A stretch of 45,455 bases of DNA. Source: Actinomycetes bacterium. GTDB taxonomy: Bacteria > Actinomycetota > Actinomycetes > Mycobacteriales > Mycobacteriaceae. Below the pieces are notes generated by a model that searched no databases, was not told where the DNA came from, and saw only the letters and a program-made list of their open reading frames with translations. The stretch covers positions 1 to 45,455 of the forward strand of contig JAEXZY010000164.1 in the NCBI GenBank assembly GCA_023404955.1, read 5' to 3'. Positions 1-8,050 of this stretch are shown piece after piece (within the stretch, counting starts at the first letter, position 1; each line of letters begins with the position of its first letter). The position numbers were made by a program, and so were the translations under genes.

Positions 1-103
1 TCACCGGAAGTGCCTTTCTGACCTGGACTGATTAGTGCGTAGAGAACACCAATCTTCCCAGTTCAAAGGGCACTTTCCTCATTCCGACACCCTGCGACCA
101 GCC
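1..103 (-). mobile_element. Transposase-start-side end of an IS1380-like element (partial)
   Basis: These bases are identical to the region just upstream of the IS1380-family transposase at the right end of the window. Positions 2-4 are the transposase start codon (GTG on the minus strand), so only the leader and terminal inverted repeat of the element are here. The outer edge is placed near 103 because the inward-reading sequence there (ggctggtcg) resembles the other IS end at 43835 (ggctggttg). The match weakens quickly after seven bases, so the edge may be off by about 20 bases. Confidence 0.6.
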
Positions 104-123
104 GATACATCGGTGGATCGAGG
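1..123. repeat. Terminal direct repeat, copy 1 (123 bp)
   Basis: It is an exact, same-orientation match to 45333-45455. It covers the IS leader and end (1 to about 103) plus about 20 bases beyond it. The identity runs past the likely IS edge, so both ends are probably the same physical locus (a circular or self-overlapping contig) rather than two independent IS insertions. Confidence 0.95.
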
Positions 124-430
124 CTAAGCCTGCGAGATCCAGGACCCCGGCGTTGTTGACCAGTGCGTCGAGTCTGCCCTCGGCCTCACTGATGCTGTCC
201 ATGACGCCGGCCCAGTTCGACGAATCAGTGACATCGAGGTGGTGGTAGGTGACGTCCAATCCCACTGCGGACAACTCAGCGCAATACTTCTCGCCGAGCT
301 CGTCTGCGATGTCACCGAAGTGAACTCGCGCCCCCTGTTCGGCCATCCTGCGGACGTGGGCGGCACCCATACCCCTCGCACCGCCCGAGACGAAGACGAC
401 TTTGCGGGCCAACATCTCGGAGATGGTCAT
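104..430 (-). pseudogene. Short-chain dehydrogenase/reductase, truncated by an IS element
   Basis: The first about 103 residues form a clear SDR Rossmann half. They contain the glycine-rich NAD(P) loop GGARGMG (about residues 16-22), an acidic residue ending beta-2 (FGD, 38-40), LDVTD (65-69) and the NNAG motif (92-95). The frame then runs into IS sequence, giving about 29 unrelated residues before a stop. The catalytic Ser and YxxxK half is missing, so it should be inactive. The N-terminus resembles mycobacterial FabG3/3-alpha-20-beta-hydroxysteroid dehydrogenase-type SDRs. The ATG overlaps the stop of the upstream monooxygenase by 4 bp, so the two formed an operon. The missing C-terminal half is not found on the far side of the IS at 43.8 kb. 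Confidence 0.85.
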
Positions 431-1506
431 GCGGTCAGGTGGGCGACGAGTTCAGTCACCTTGGTCCCGATGAGCTCGAAACTTCTACGGTATACGTCTG
501 GATCTGCGGCGTAGTCGTGACCGAAAGAGATGAGGGTCCCGAACCCTCCTACTTCGTCGTACATTTCGGTGATCTTTTCGGCGACGGTTTGCGGCGATCC
601 GACGATATGGAAGTTGTCGACCATCCACTCGGCGTCGAGGTCCTGTGTGGGGACGGTGCCGCCTGAAAGAAGATCACCGATGCCTAGTTCGATGAACGTG
701 GGGATGTTGTAGTTGCCCCACAAATCGCCCATGGCGCCGTTGAGGTATGCGTCGCGCGCCTCTTCATCGCTGTCTGCCACCAGTACGTCGCGGCACACGC
801 GCCACTGTGAGCGGTCGGCGGTGTGGCCTGCTTGTTCGGCCGCCTCTGCATAAGTTCGCCAATGCTCCTTGAGCACACTGTTGTGGACCTGTTGGCTCAT
901 AGGCAGAAATCCACGTGCGCCGGCTGTCGTCAACGTCGGCGAGGTGGCCTGCATACCGGTCATGATCACGGGGATACGGGCCTGATTCGGCTTCAGGTGC
1001 GGTCCGTGGATGCTATCGCTGTAGGCGGGCATGTCGACGGTCCAGAATTCACCCTCGATGCGGAACGGACCGGTTCTGGTCGAGATGGCCTCGACGATGT
1101 CCATCGCCTCGACCATCATCTGCGGATTCTTCTTCCCGGTGTTGAAAAGTTGGGCGTCGCTCGGAAACGCTCCAGGAGCGAATCCGGCGATGTATCGACC
1201 ACCGGTCATGTGATCGAGCCACATGATGCGGTGCGCCAACGAGATCGGGTTGTGGTAGGCCAGCAGGTGTGCCGCCGCACCGAGGCGGACGTTGCTGGTG
1301 AGCTGCGACGCGGCGGCGATCATCGCGTCGGGCGCAGGGCTCGGTTCACCGCCCAAGGTGTAGTGTTCGGCGAAGTACACTTCGTCCCAGCCGAATTCGT
1401 CAGCCCACTGTGTGAGCTGCAGATCCCAGTCGATCACCTCTCTGGCCGAACGCCTTCCGTGTGCATAATCGCGCGAGTATGGGATGTTGAAGAGGCCGAA
1501 CTTCAT
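427..1506 (-). CDS. LLM-class flavin-dependent monooxygenase (luciferase-like)
   Basis: This is a TIM-barrel enzyme of the bacterial luciferase superfamily, about 359 aa, which is normal for the group. Such enzymes use reduced FMN from a separate reductase to oxygenate a substrate. The N-terminus MKFGLFNIPYS, the FAEHY segment, the LAHRIMWLDHMTGGR stretch and the late GSPQTVAEKI motif are typical of the limonene-monooxygenase/LimB-like branch. The start is set at the second ATG because the AAAGGA ribosome site lies 11 bases before it and directly abuts the first ATG (1518). The SDR remnant follows with a 4-bp overlap. The flavin reductase at 3370, across the divergent promoter region, is the likely source of FMNH2. 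The substrate is unknown. Confidence 0.85.
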   Translation of the reverse strand: MKFGLFNIPYSRDYAHGRRSAREVIDWDLQLTQWADEFGWDEVYFAEHYTLGGEPSPAPDAMIAAASQLTSNVRLGAAAHLLAYHNPISLAHRIMWLDHMTGGRYIAGFAPGAFPSDAQLFNTGKKNPQMMVEAMDIVEAISTRTGPFRIEGEFWTVDMPAYSDSIHGPHLKPNQARIPVIMTGMQATSPTLTTAGARGFLPMSQQVHNSVLKEHWRTYAEAAEQAGHTADRSQWRVCRDVLVADSDEEARDAYLNGAMGDLWGNYNIPTFIELGIGDLLSGGTVPTQDLDAEWMVDNFHIVGSPQTVAEKITEMYDEVGGFGTLISFGHDYAADPDVYRRSFELIGTKVTELVAHLTA

Positions 1507-1873
1507 CGCGGTCGTCATCCTTTCATCGGTACGTATCGCAGTTCTGCGACCTGAGGATCAATTACGCTGTCCCACAACTAGTTCGGATGACTTCACGCAG
1601 GGCAGGCGTCACATGACGAATTCGTACATTTGTAGGAATTTGTAATGTGCGGCCACACTAAGACGGCCGAGCGAGGGTGTCAAGACCTGCAACCGGTGCC
1701 CATTCACCGCCAGCTGTTGACACGCACGCCACCCGAGGTTAGTTTGAGCCCGCTGGAAGTTTCTACAAACGTCCAAATTTTTGCTGAGGCCACAATCTAC
1801 TCGATCGCGAGCGCGATGTGGCCAGCGACCATGTGAATGCCGATGCCTTGCCCGAGGGAAGGAAGCACCTCAT
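1507..1873. promoter_or_regulatory. Divergent control region with TTTGTA/CTACAAA repeats
   Basis: This gene-free stretch separates the minus-strand monooxygenase unit from the plus-strand permease unit and must hold both promoters. Around 1625-1645 there are two close copies of a TTTGTA word (cATTTGTAgg and gaATTTGTAat). An inverted form, CTACAAA, lies near 1763. This arrangement would suit a dimeric regulator, but no regulator gene lies next to it. A GAGGGAAGGA ribosome site at 1854-1863 serves the permease. No RNA gene is seen. Confidence 0.45.
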
Positions 1874-3373
1874 ATGTCAGAGTCAGTCATGCCACCCGAA
1901 CCGGCGATCAAGCCGGAATCGGTTCCACAAGAGGACTTCAAGCGCAGCATCGGACTGGTATCCAACTTCTCGCTCGGCTTCACATACCTTTCGCCCGGCG
2001 CCGGCGTACTGTCCATCTTCGCGCTGGGCCTCGCGACTGCGGGACCACCATCAATCTGGTGGTTTCCGATCGTCGCCGCCGGACAACTCCTCGTCGCACT
2101 GGTCTTCGGAGAGGTCGTCTCGCAGTATCCGATCACCGGTGGCATCTACCCCTGGGCCCGGCGTCTGTGGGGCCGACGTTACGCCTGGATGGCCGCATGG
2201 ATTTACATCGCGGCGCTCATCGCCACCACGACAGCAGTGGTGCAGTTCGCAGTTCCGTTCCTAGCGAACCTGTTTCACGTGGAGCTCACGAACGTGACGG
2301 GTCTGGTGATCGGTCTGGGTCTGCTTGCTGTGGCATTCGTATTGAACAGCACCGGAACCAAGACCTTGGCCTTCGTCGTACGCATCGGCTTCTACTGCGA
2401 ATTGATCGGCGTGGTGGCACTCGGACTTTTCCTCCTCCTCTTCGAACGGCGCAATTCCTTCGACGTCCTCTTCGACACGTTCGGCGTGACGGGCGAGAGC
2501 TCGTATCTGTGGGCGTTCACCCTCGCTGCACTGGTCGGTCTTTGGCAGTTCTATGGATTCGAGGCGTGTGGCGATGTCGCCGAAGAGGTGAAGGACCCGG
2601 AACGCCGCATCCCGGTCGCAATGATCCTCACAATCGTAATCGGTCTGATCGCCGCCTTCATCGCATACGCGGGCTTCGTACTGGCAGCACCCAATCTTCA
2701 GGAGATCGTGAACGGTGAAGTAGCAGATCCCATTCCGGCGATTGTTCGTGGCAGCACCGGCGAGTTCGGCATGACGCTCCTCCTCGTCGTCGCCGCAACC
2801 ATCTTCCTGTCAGCTGCGTTATCCCAGCAGGCGGCGCTCAGCCGATTGCTCTTCAGCTTCGCACGGGACAACATGCTGCCGGGCAGTACGTGGCTCGCAA
2901 AGCTGCACCAGGAGGTCGCTGGTAGCGGATCGGTCCCACGCAACGCGATGATCGCCGCGTGCTCGGCGCCGATGCTGATCACGGTGTGGCTGTACTTCAA
3001 GCCGGACAGCGCCGTGCAGGTCACGGCGTTCGCGGTGCTGGGCATCTACGTCTGCTTCCAGATGGTTGTCCTCGCCGCTCTGCGCCAGCGCATCAAGGGC
3101 TGGCGACCGGCCGGACCGTGGTCGCTGGGAAGGGCGGGCCTCCTGATCAATGTCCTGGCGCTCATCTATGGCGTATTCGCGATGATCCTGCTTGCGCTAC
3201 CGGGCGACCCGAGTCTCGGTTTCATCGACAGGTGGATCGTTCTCATCGGGTTGGCTGTGGTGTTGGTCGCAGGCGTGCTCTACATGACGTTCGTCCGACC
3301 GTACGGCAACTCCAACGCACCCGAGAACGACGCGATCGAAACCGCCGAACGCATCAGAGCGCAGCGGGGATGA
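1874..3373 (+). CDS. APC-superfamily amino acid/amine permease
   Basis: It encodes a 499-aa inner-membrane protein with about 12 hydrophobic helices, typical of the amino acid-polyamine-organocation family. The N-terminal GFTYLSPGAGVLSIFALGL segment and the YPITGGIYPWARRLWG segment match TM1 and TM2-3 of the family. The FYGFEACGDVAEEVKDPERRIP segment matches the conserved TM6-7 region. ATG 1874 is preferred over upstream in-frame codons because of the GAGGGAAGGA site just before it. Its stop overlaps the flavin reductase start (ATGA), so permease, reductase and RibB-like protein are one coupled unit. It probably imports the nitrogenous substrate processed by the locus; the substrate cannot be read from sequence. 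Confidence 0.9.
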   Translation: MSESVMPPEPAIKPESVPQEDFKRSIGLVSNFSLGFTYLSPGAGVLSIFALGLATAGPPSIWWFPIVAAGQLLVALVFGEVVSQYPITGGIYPWARRLWGRRYAWMAAWIYIAALIATTTAVVQFAVPFLANLFHVELTNVTGLVIGLGLLAVAFVLNSTGTKTLAFVVRIGFYCELIGVVALGLFLLLFERRNSFDVLFDTFGVTGESSYLWAFTLAALVGLWQFYGFEACGDVAEEVKDPERRIPVAMILTIVIGLIAAFIAYAGFVLAAPNLQEIVNGEVADPIPAIVRGSTGEFGMTLLLVVAATIFLSAALSQQAALSRLLFSFARDNMLPGSTWLAKLHQEVAGSGSVPRNAMIAACSAPMLITVWLYFKPDSAVQVTAFAVLGIYVCFQMVVLAALRQRIKGWRPAGPWSLGRAGLLINVLALIYGVFAMILLALPGDPSLGFIDRWIVLIGLAVVLVAGVLYMTFVRPYGNSNAPENDAIETAERIRAQRG

Positions 3374-3876
3374 GCCGTGACATTGATTTCCGCGACGTCG
3401 TCGGTCACTTCCCCACGGGAGTGGCGATCGTGACCGGCGTGGGTTCGCAGGGACCACTGGGTCTGACAATTCAGTCATTCATGGCGCTGTCACTCGACCC
3501 GACGATGGTGCTGATATCGATTGATCGTGGGTCGTCCAGTTGGCCGGCGATCCGCGCGACGGGCAGATTCGTCGTCAACATTCTGTCCAGTCGGCAGGAG
3601 GCCCTCGCGAGATCGTTCGCCGTCTCCGGCGGTTCGAAATTTTCTGGAGTCCCGTGGGCCCCAGGCAACTGCACCCAGGCGCCGGTGATCGCCGACTGCC
3701 AGGCGTGGGTCGAATGCGAGGTCGATGAGTGCTACCCCGGTGGTGATCATGAGATCGTCACCGCCCATGTTCTGTCGCTCGGATCGGTCGAGGACCCACA
3801 TTCGCACCCCCTCGTCTACTTCAGGTCGAAGTTCCCGCGGCTGGATCGTGACCACTGGAGGGCGCTCATCTCATGA
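3370..3876 (+). CDS. Flavin reductase (HpaC/DIM6-type, FMN-binding split barrel)
   Basis: This 168-aa protein matches NAD(P)H:flavin oxidoreductases that feed two-component monooxygenases. Seen are the opening FPTGVAIVTGV, the GLTIQSFMALSLDP flavin-phosphate segment, the FVVNILSSRQEALARSFA segment, and the late HPLVYFRSKF. Its length is normal. It overlaps both neighbours by 4 bp, so translation is likely coupled. The obvious partner is the luciferase-like monooxygenase transcribed the other way at 427-1506. Confidence 0.9.
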   Translation: MSRDIDFRDVVGHFPTGVAIVTGVGSQGPLGLTIQSFMALSLDPTMVLISIDRGSSSWPAIRATGRFVVNILSSRQEALARSFAVSGGSKFSGVPWAPGNCTQAPVIADCQAWVECEVDECYPGGDHEIVTAHVLSLGSVEDPHSHPLVYFRSKFPRLDRDHWRALIS

Positions 3877-4514
3877 CCGGTGTCCTCGACGAGATGCCCC
3901 ACGGACTCCGCGATCTGCCGTTGCCAGCGGTCTCGAAGGCCCTCGATGCACTGCGCCGTGGTGAGCCTGTGATCGTGGGAGCCACACCGTGGGCGTTCAT
4001 GATGCTTGATGCGCGCTTGGCCACGCCCCGAGGAACCGCTGGCCTGATCCGGCACGGCTCAGGGCTGCTTCATGTCGCGCTCAATGCGGGCCGTATGCGC
4101 GCGCTCGACATCCCGCCCATGCCTGTCGACTCTGACTCGCGATGTCCCGATGCACATGTGGCCATCGATGCCAGGACAGGCGTGACCACGGGGATCTCGG
4201 CGGCAGATCGTGCCGAAACCATTCGGCGGCTGGGCAATTCCGATAGCGAACCGGGTGACTTCGTGCGGCCTGGTCATGTTCTTCCCGTCGCCGCAGAGAC
4301 CACCCCGTCGTCGACTCCGGCCGATCTCGCTCTGGCGCTGTCGGCGCTGACAGGCGCTTCCCCGCCGGCGGCGGCATTCTGCGCACTGGTCTCAGTGACA
4401 CAACCGATCGACGTTGCTGATTCAGCCGAGGCGAAGCAGATCGCTACCGAAATCGGCTGTCCCTACCTCACTGCGCAAGACGTGGTATCGGCGTTCTATC
4501 GCTCGAGTTCGTAG
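3873..4514 (+). CDS. RibB-like protein (DHBP synthase fold) lacking the acidic active-site loop
   Basis: It is a 213-aa relative of 3,4-dihydroxy-2-butanone 4-phosphate synthase, the riboflavin-pathway enzyme that acts on ribulose 5-phosphate. The RibB core is recognisable: DARTGVTTGISAADRAETIR (99-118) and EPGDFVRPGHVLPV (126-139). The hallmark DDEDRENEGDL loop that binds Mg2+ and catalyses the reaction, expected near residues 34-46, is replaced by VGATPWAFMMLDARLAT. The usual reaction is therefore doubtful. It sits as the last gene of a permease/flavin-reductase unit. This suggests either a divergent flavin-related enzyme or a non-catalytic paralogue. The family call is firm and the function is open. 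Confidence 0.75.
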   Translation: MTGVLDEMPHGLRDLPLPAVSKALDALRRGEPVIVGATPWAFMMLDARLATPRGTAGLIRHGSGLLHVALNAGRMRALDIPPMPVDSDSRCPDAHVAIDARTGVTTGISAADRAETIRRLGNSDSEPGDFVRPGHVLPVAAETTPSSTPADLALALSALTGASPPAAAFCALVSVTQPIDVADSAEAKQIATEIGCPYLTAQDVVSAFYRSSS

Positions 4515-4518
4515 TGTT

Positions 4519-5229
4519 TCAGCTCTTGTCCAAACGCGTTATCTGAGCCTCGTACAGGGCCGGAAGTCGTTCCGCCAGTGCGGAATCGAAGCCAGCGCCT
4601 CGGGGGCCGGGAGTGTATTCCGCCGTCACCAACAGTCCGCGGTGGACGCCGACGATCATGGCGATGTCCCACGCCAGCGACTGCGTCTTGGTGGTCGTTC
4701 GCGTGTGCATCAACACGCTGATCGCCTCCGCGGGTATCGGACCGAAGTCGGCGGGCTCGGCGCGGGTGGCGGACTTCAATTCGGGCGTGGCGACTAAGAA
4801 CGAGGCGCAGCGCTCTTGGAGGCCGTGCACCTGAACCGGTCGCGGTGTGACTGCGAGTTCGATGCCGATCGCCGCACCACCCGAGGAGCGCATCGCGAGC
4901 GCCTTCTGCGTGACCTCCCCCTGTGACAGGAACACACCACACTGGGGCGGCTCGACCGGAGCGGGTCCACCCCGCGGCACCGCAATGATCGTGCCCCACT
5001 GCGTGCCCGGCAGCGCCGGCACCGCGCTCTCGTCGACGGGCATGCTCTCGGTCAGGACATGAAGGTCGGGCAGCACGGGCGGACCAGCGCCTCGCTCTGG
5101 GTGCGACGCATCATCAGAGAGGACGAGGAATCCGCCCACCATCACGGCGACATGCAGGACCGCCACCGATGCGCGCAGTGCCGTCGCGCCCACTGTCCGG
5201 CGTGGACCATCAGCGGGGCTGCGTGTCAT
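4519..5229 (-). CDS. Exported protein, mycobacterial DUF5642-like
   Basis: It encodes 236 aa with one hydrophobic N-terminal segment (about residues 17-38), probably an uncleaved anchor or signal, followed by an extracytoplasmic domain. Two cysteines in that domain (PQCGVF and ERCASF) could form a disulfide. The overall pattern, including LPGTQWGTI and the late MIVGVHRGLLVTAEY, resembles mycobacterial DUF5642 family proteins, which have no established function. It is convergent with the RibB-like gene, with a 4-bp gap. Its start overlaps the 3' end of the upstream gene by 20 bp, so it belongs to that minus-strand unit. Confidence 0.6.
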   Translation of the reverse strand: MTRSPADGPRRTVGATALRASVAVLHVAVMVGGFLVLSDDASHPERGAGPPVLPDLHVLTESMPVDESAVPALPGTQWGTIIAVPRGGPAPVEPPQCGVFLSQGEVTQKALAMRSSGGAAIGIELAVTPRPVQVHGLQERCASFLVATPELKSATRAEPADFGPIPAEAISVLMHTRTTTKTQSLAWDIAMIVGVHRGLLVTAEYTPGPRGAGFDSALAERLPALYEAQITRLDKS

Positions 5230-5659
5230 CTCGACCCCCGTCGGCCGGGTGACGGTCCACCCGCTCGACCAACACTGGGACAGTCACACTGCCGCCGCCT
5301 TCGATGCTGGCGATCAGCGCCACGCGTCCTGTCGCCCGGGTGGTCAGCCCGAACGCACTGATCCAGAAGTGGTTCTCTCCCTCGAGATGTCCACCGGGAA
5401 TTTCCTGGTCACCGAGCACCATGATGTCGCCGTTGGACGAAACCACTTCCAGCGTCATGCGGTAGGGCCGACCCTCGTCGTCGGGCCCGGCCTGCATCAG
5501 CGTCACCAGGCTCAAAGGGAGGGCCAACTGCTCCCCGTGCTCGTTCGTCAGGCCCACCGCCGGAGCTTTGACAACGTCGAGAACGCCTCCCGTCACGTTG
5601 AGCTTGCCGTCCACGATTTCGGCGTGCTCGGCGAGGAAGGCGCCGGTGATCTGCATCAT
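5210..5659 (-). CDS. Conserved actinobacterial protein, DUF6941-like
   Basis: This 149-aa protein has a beta-rich pattern. It begins MQITGAFLAEHAEIVDGKLNVTGGVLD, which resembles DUF6941-type proteins of unknown function found in actinobacteria. There is no signal peptide and no membrane helix. Two adjacent ATGs (5659 and 5656) are possible starts. The last residues (RHPADGGRDDTQPR) are hydrophilic and probably disordered. It overlaps the DUF5642-like gene downstream. No enzymatic motif is visible. Confidence 0.6.
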   Translation of the reverse strand: MMQITGAFLAEHAEIVDGKLNVTGGVLDVVKAPAVGLTNEHGEQLALPLSLVTLMQAGPDDEGRPYRMTLEVVSSNGDIMVLGDQEIPGGHLEGENHFWISAFGLTTRATGRVALIASIEGGGSVTVPVLVERVDRHPADGGRDDTQPR

Positions 5660-5703
5660 TCGAGAGTAGCGATGGCCTCGGGTGGCGACTCCGTGAGCGG
5701 CGA

Positions 5704-6618
5704 TCAGGTGTCGGCGGGGTCCTGTTGCGACGCCCGCAGGTGTCGGCTGCGCAACACCCACCTCTGGGCGGTCTCGGTGGGGAGAAACGCGAGGTAGAGC
5801 ACGAACATGGCAGGAGAGAAGAAGCCGACGGCGATGGTCGCCATGATCGCCAGGTGCAGCGTCACTCCGATCGTCGCGACGGCCGGCCGGAGACGTCGGA
5901 ACCAGATCAGTATCCCGATCAGCAGTTCGGTCACCAGCACGGCCCACGTGCCCACGTTCATCAGCAGGGGGTTCTCGGAGATGAGCATTGGGACGCGGAG
6001 AATCAGCATGTCGTCGAGCCGGAGTGCGTACGACAGAGCGGTGCCTTCGGGCCACTTCTCCCCCGTCAGCCGCGCGACGAAAGTCGCCGTGTAGATCACC
6101 GTCAGCTGAATCTGCAGCAGCCGCAACGGCCATGGCGCCCTGGACTGTGCCGACCAGAACGAACCGGTTCGGCGTCGCTCGTCCAGGGACAGGGCCGCAC
6201 CAGCGGGCGCCAGCGCGATGAACAACGCCTCGATCCGGATGAGAACGTCGCCGGCATTGAACACCAACGGGTTCCGGTATTGGAAGGACAGCACGAGCAC
6301 GAAAACGACCAGTGCGGACAGCTGACTGTGCCAACCGACCGTCAACGCGATGCCCGCCAGCAGGAGGGCCCACCAGCCGATCGGCACGAGGATGTCGTTA
6401 CCACGGTGGAAGACGCTCCACTCGAACGGATCACTTCGCGGATGCGCGACAACACCATTCGAGGTGAAGAACTCGGCGAGATCAGGCCGGAGCGACAACG
6501 CCCATGCCACGATGACGACCCCGAAGACGATGCGGACCATGCCGAGGACATGGACGGGTTGGGGCCGGAACCAGAACTCGAGCCAGCACGTTCGCGCCCG
6601 GTCGACCGACATCGTCAC
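5704..6618 (-). CDS. HTTM-domain membrane protein (gamma-carboxylase-like)
   Basis: This 304-aa integral membrane protein has about seven hydrophobic helices. The opening RPQPVHVLGMVRIVFGVVIV, the YRNPLVFNAGDVLIRIEALF segment and the LQIQLTVIYTATFVARLTGEKW segment are characteristic of HTTM proteins. HTTM is the horizontally transferred transmembrane domain related to vitamin K-dependent gamma-carboxylase. A GTG start overlaps the previous gene's stop (GTGA); ATG at 6612 is an alternative. It is genetically coupled to the small WSMYAP protein and the stalk protein upstream, so the three probably act together at the membrane. Their role is unknown. Confidence 0.75.
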   Translation of the reverse strand: MTMSVDRARTCWLEFWFRPQPVHVLGMVRIVFGVVIVAWALSLRPDLAEFFTSNGVVAHPRSDPFEWSVFHRGNDILVPIGWWALLLAGIALTVGWHSQLSALVVFVLVLSFQYRNPLVFNAGDVLIRIEALFIALAPAGAALSLDERRRTGSFWSAQSRAPWPLRLLQIQLTVIYTATFVARLTGEKWPEGTALSYALRLDDMLILRVPMLISENPLLMNVGTWAVLVTELLIGILIWFRRLRPAVATIGVTLHLAIMATIAVGFFSPAMFVLYLAFLPTETAQRWVLRSRHLRASQQDPADT

Positions 6619-7157
6619 GGCACTGCGCGTACCTCGGTGCGGTACACCTTGTGCACGGTCACCGCGCCTGGGCGGTGCTCACCGGGTGCCTGCATCGCTT
6701 CCCGACGCACCAGCACCGTTGCGCGGACGGGATGTTCGCCCGGCGATGTCAGTTCGCGGACCACCCATCTCACGAAGTCGGGCACCGCCGCATCGTTCCG
6801 GATGAGTTGTTCCTTCAACTTCTGCCAGTGGTACCAGCGCAGGGAACTGACTGCTGGGTGGGTGCGCTCAGACGTCCACGTCCGGACTCCACCTCCTGCC
6901 ATCTCGACGTTCACCTCCAGTGTCTCCACCACCGAGATGGGGTCGGGCGCATACATGCTCCACTTCTGTTGCAGGCCTGTGGATTCGGCGATGGGTTGCA
7001 GCGGTTCGACGAGTCGTTGTCTGAGGTGGGAATTCGGCAGGTTCCAGACGATGCCGATCAGGACGGCGACACACACTCCGACGCTGATCAGGCATTCGCC
7101 GGCCGGAGACCGCTCGAATCGCAGACCCAGCGTCGCCGGCGTGGCCTTGGCCCTCAT
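6615..7157 (-). CDS. Membrane-anchored partner of the HTTM protein
   Basis: It encodes 180 aa with one hydrophobic anchor (about residues 21-39) and a soluble domain carrying KWSMYAPDP (65-73). Similar W-S-[ML]-[FY]-A-P proteins, seen in DUF5819-like families, commonly lie next to HTTM-type genes. The later WYHWQKLKEQLIRND helix and a beta-rich tail make up the rest. Both of its junctions are 4-bp overlaps, with the stalk protein upstream and the HTTM gene downstream, so co-translation is likely. The function is not established. Confidence 0.6.
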   Translation of the reverse strand: MRAKATPATLGLRFERSPAGECLISVGVCVAVLIGIVWNLPNSHLRQRLVEPLQPIAESTGLQQKWSMYAPDPISVVETLEVNVEMAGGGVRTWTSERTHPAVSSLRWYHWQKLKEQLIRNDAAVPDFVRWVVRELTSPGEHPVRATVLVRREAMQAPGEHRPGAVTVHKVYRTEVRAVP

Positions 7158-8050
7158 TCGAACCTGTTGCGTCGCCAGCCCAGGAAGGAGATGAAGCCGA
7201 GAAGCAGGGCGCAGAGCAGGGCGACCGAGATCAGCAGCTGATCGTCTCGCCCCGAGCCCGTCGGGGACGCGGTGGACCTAATCTCGGGCGCTACGAATGG
7301 CGTCACCGTCGGCGCCTGGCCGCGGGCCACCGGAACACCGCCGGCGAGGAGTTCCAACGCCGTCGGGGGTGATTGCCGCTCTGTCGGAGGCGGGGCAGTC
7401 CACGGACCAGACGCCGGCAGTAAGGCCGCCCAGATGGACGGCGGCGCAGCGTTGGCCGGCGGTGGCACCGGTGCGACGCGTGGCGGTGGCGGTGGCGGTG
7501 GCGCGATGGCCTCGGGAATCACCGCCTCCAATACCGGGTCCGGGGTCTCCCACGTCGGGCTGGTTTCGGCCGTCGGACCGTCCGACTGGACAGCTGGGGC
7601 TCGCCCGCCGCCCGAACCGCCGCTGTCGCCGGAGGTCGAGGTGCCTCCGGAGGTGCTGGTGTCACCCGAGGTGGCCGAGTCCCCGGTCGTCGAGTCACCC
7701 GACGTGGAGGAGTCTCCACTGCCCGAGTCACCGGTGGAGGTGTCACCGGTGCTCGCGTCGCCGCTGGTACTGGCGTCACCCGACGTGCTGCCCGTCGTGG
7801 ACGCGTCGCCACTGCCCGAATCTCCGGTCGAGCTGGAATCGCCCGATGAACCCGCGTCGCCGGATGAGCTCGATCCGGTCGAGCTCGACCCGGTCGAGGA
7901 ATCGGAGTCCCCGCCGCCGGGCTGGTTCGTCAACACGATCCTCGGGCGCCCACTGTCGGGTACGTCGAAGAGGTTGACGCCGGTCATCAGCGCGACGACC
8001 GCGAGTGCGGCACCGGCCGATCGACCGACCGACGCCCGATACATCCCCAC
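7154..8050 (-). CDS. Surface-stalk protein with a Ser/Thr/Gly/Asp low-complexity domain
   Basis: It encodes 298 aa. The order is an N-terminal hydrophobic segment (about 11-28), a region about 105 residues long made almost only of Ser, Thr, Gly and Asp in loose STSGDS-like units (45-149), a proline-rich part with a run of Pro (about 185-215), and a C-terminal membrane helix followed by RRNRFE (about 273-298). The layout suggests a cell-surface protein with an extended stalk, perhaps O-glycosylated, tethered at its C-terminus. GTG 8050 opens the frame; ATG 8044 is an equally good start. It is the first gene of the HTTM set. The function is unknown. Confidence 0.65.
   Translation of the reverse strand: MGMYRASVGRSAGAALAVVALMTGVNLFDVPDSGRPRIVLTNQPGGGDSDSSTGSSSTGSSSSGDAGSSGDSSSTGDSGSGDASTTGSTSGDASTSGDASTGDTSTGDSGSGDSSTSGDSTTGDSATSGDTSTSGGTSTSGDSGGSGGGRAPAVQSDGPTAETSPTWETPDPVLEAVIPEAIAPPPPPPPRVAPVPPPANAAPPSIWAALLPASGPWTAPPPTERQSPPTALELLAGGVPVARGQAPTVTPFVAPEIRSTASPTGSGRDDQLLISVALLCALLLGFISFLGWRRNRFE
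7604..7918 (-). repeat. Degenerate in-frame repeat encoding the S/T/G/D stalk
   Basis: The DNA shows many imperfect short copies built around gtcgccGGAg/gTCACCc words, encoding [ST]GD[AST] units. Unit length varies and there is no constant spacer, so it is a coding low-complexity tract, not a CRISPR array. Such tracts can vary in length by slippage. Confidence 0.7.

Noticed and set aside
7604..7918. Possible CRISPR or minisatellite array
   Set aside because: The units are imperfect, unequal and in frame, with no constant spacers. They simply encode a Ser/Thr/Gly/Asp stalk.
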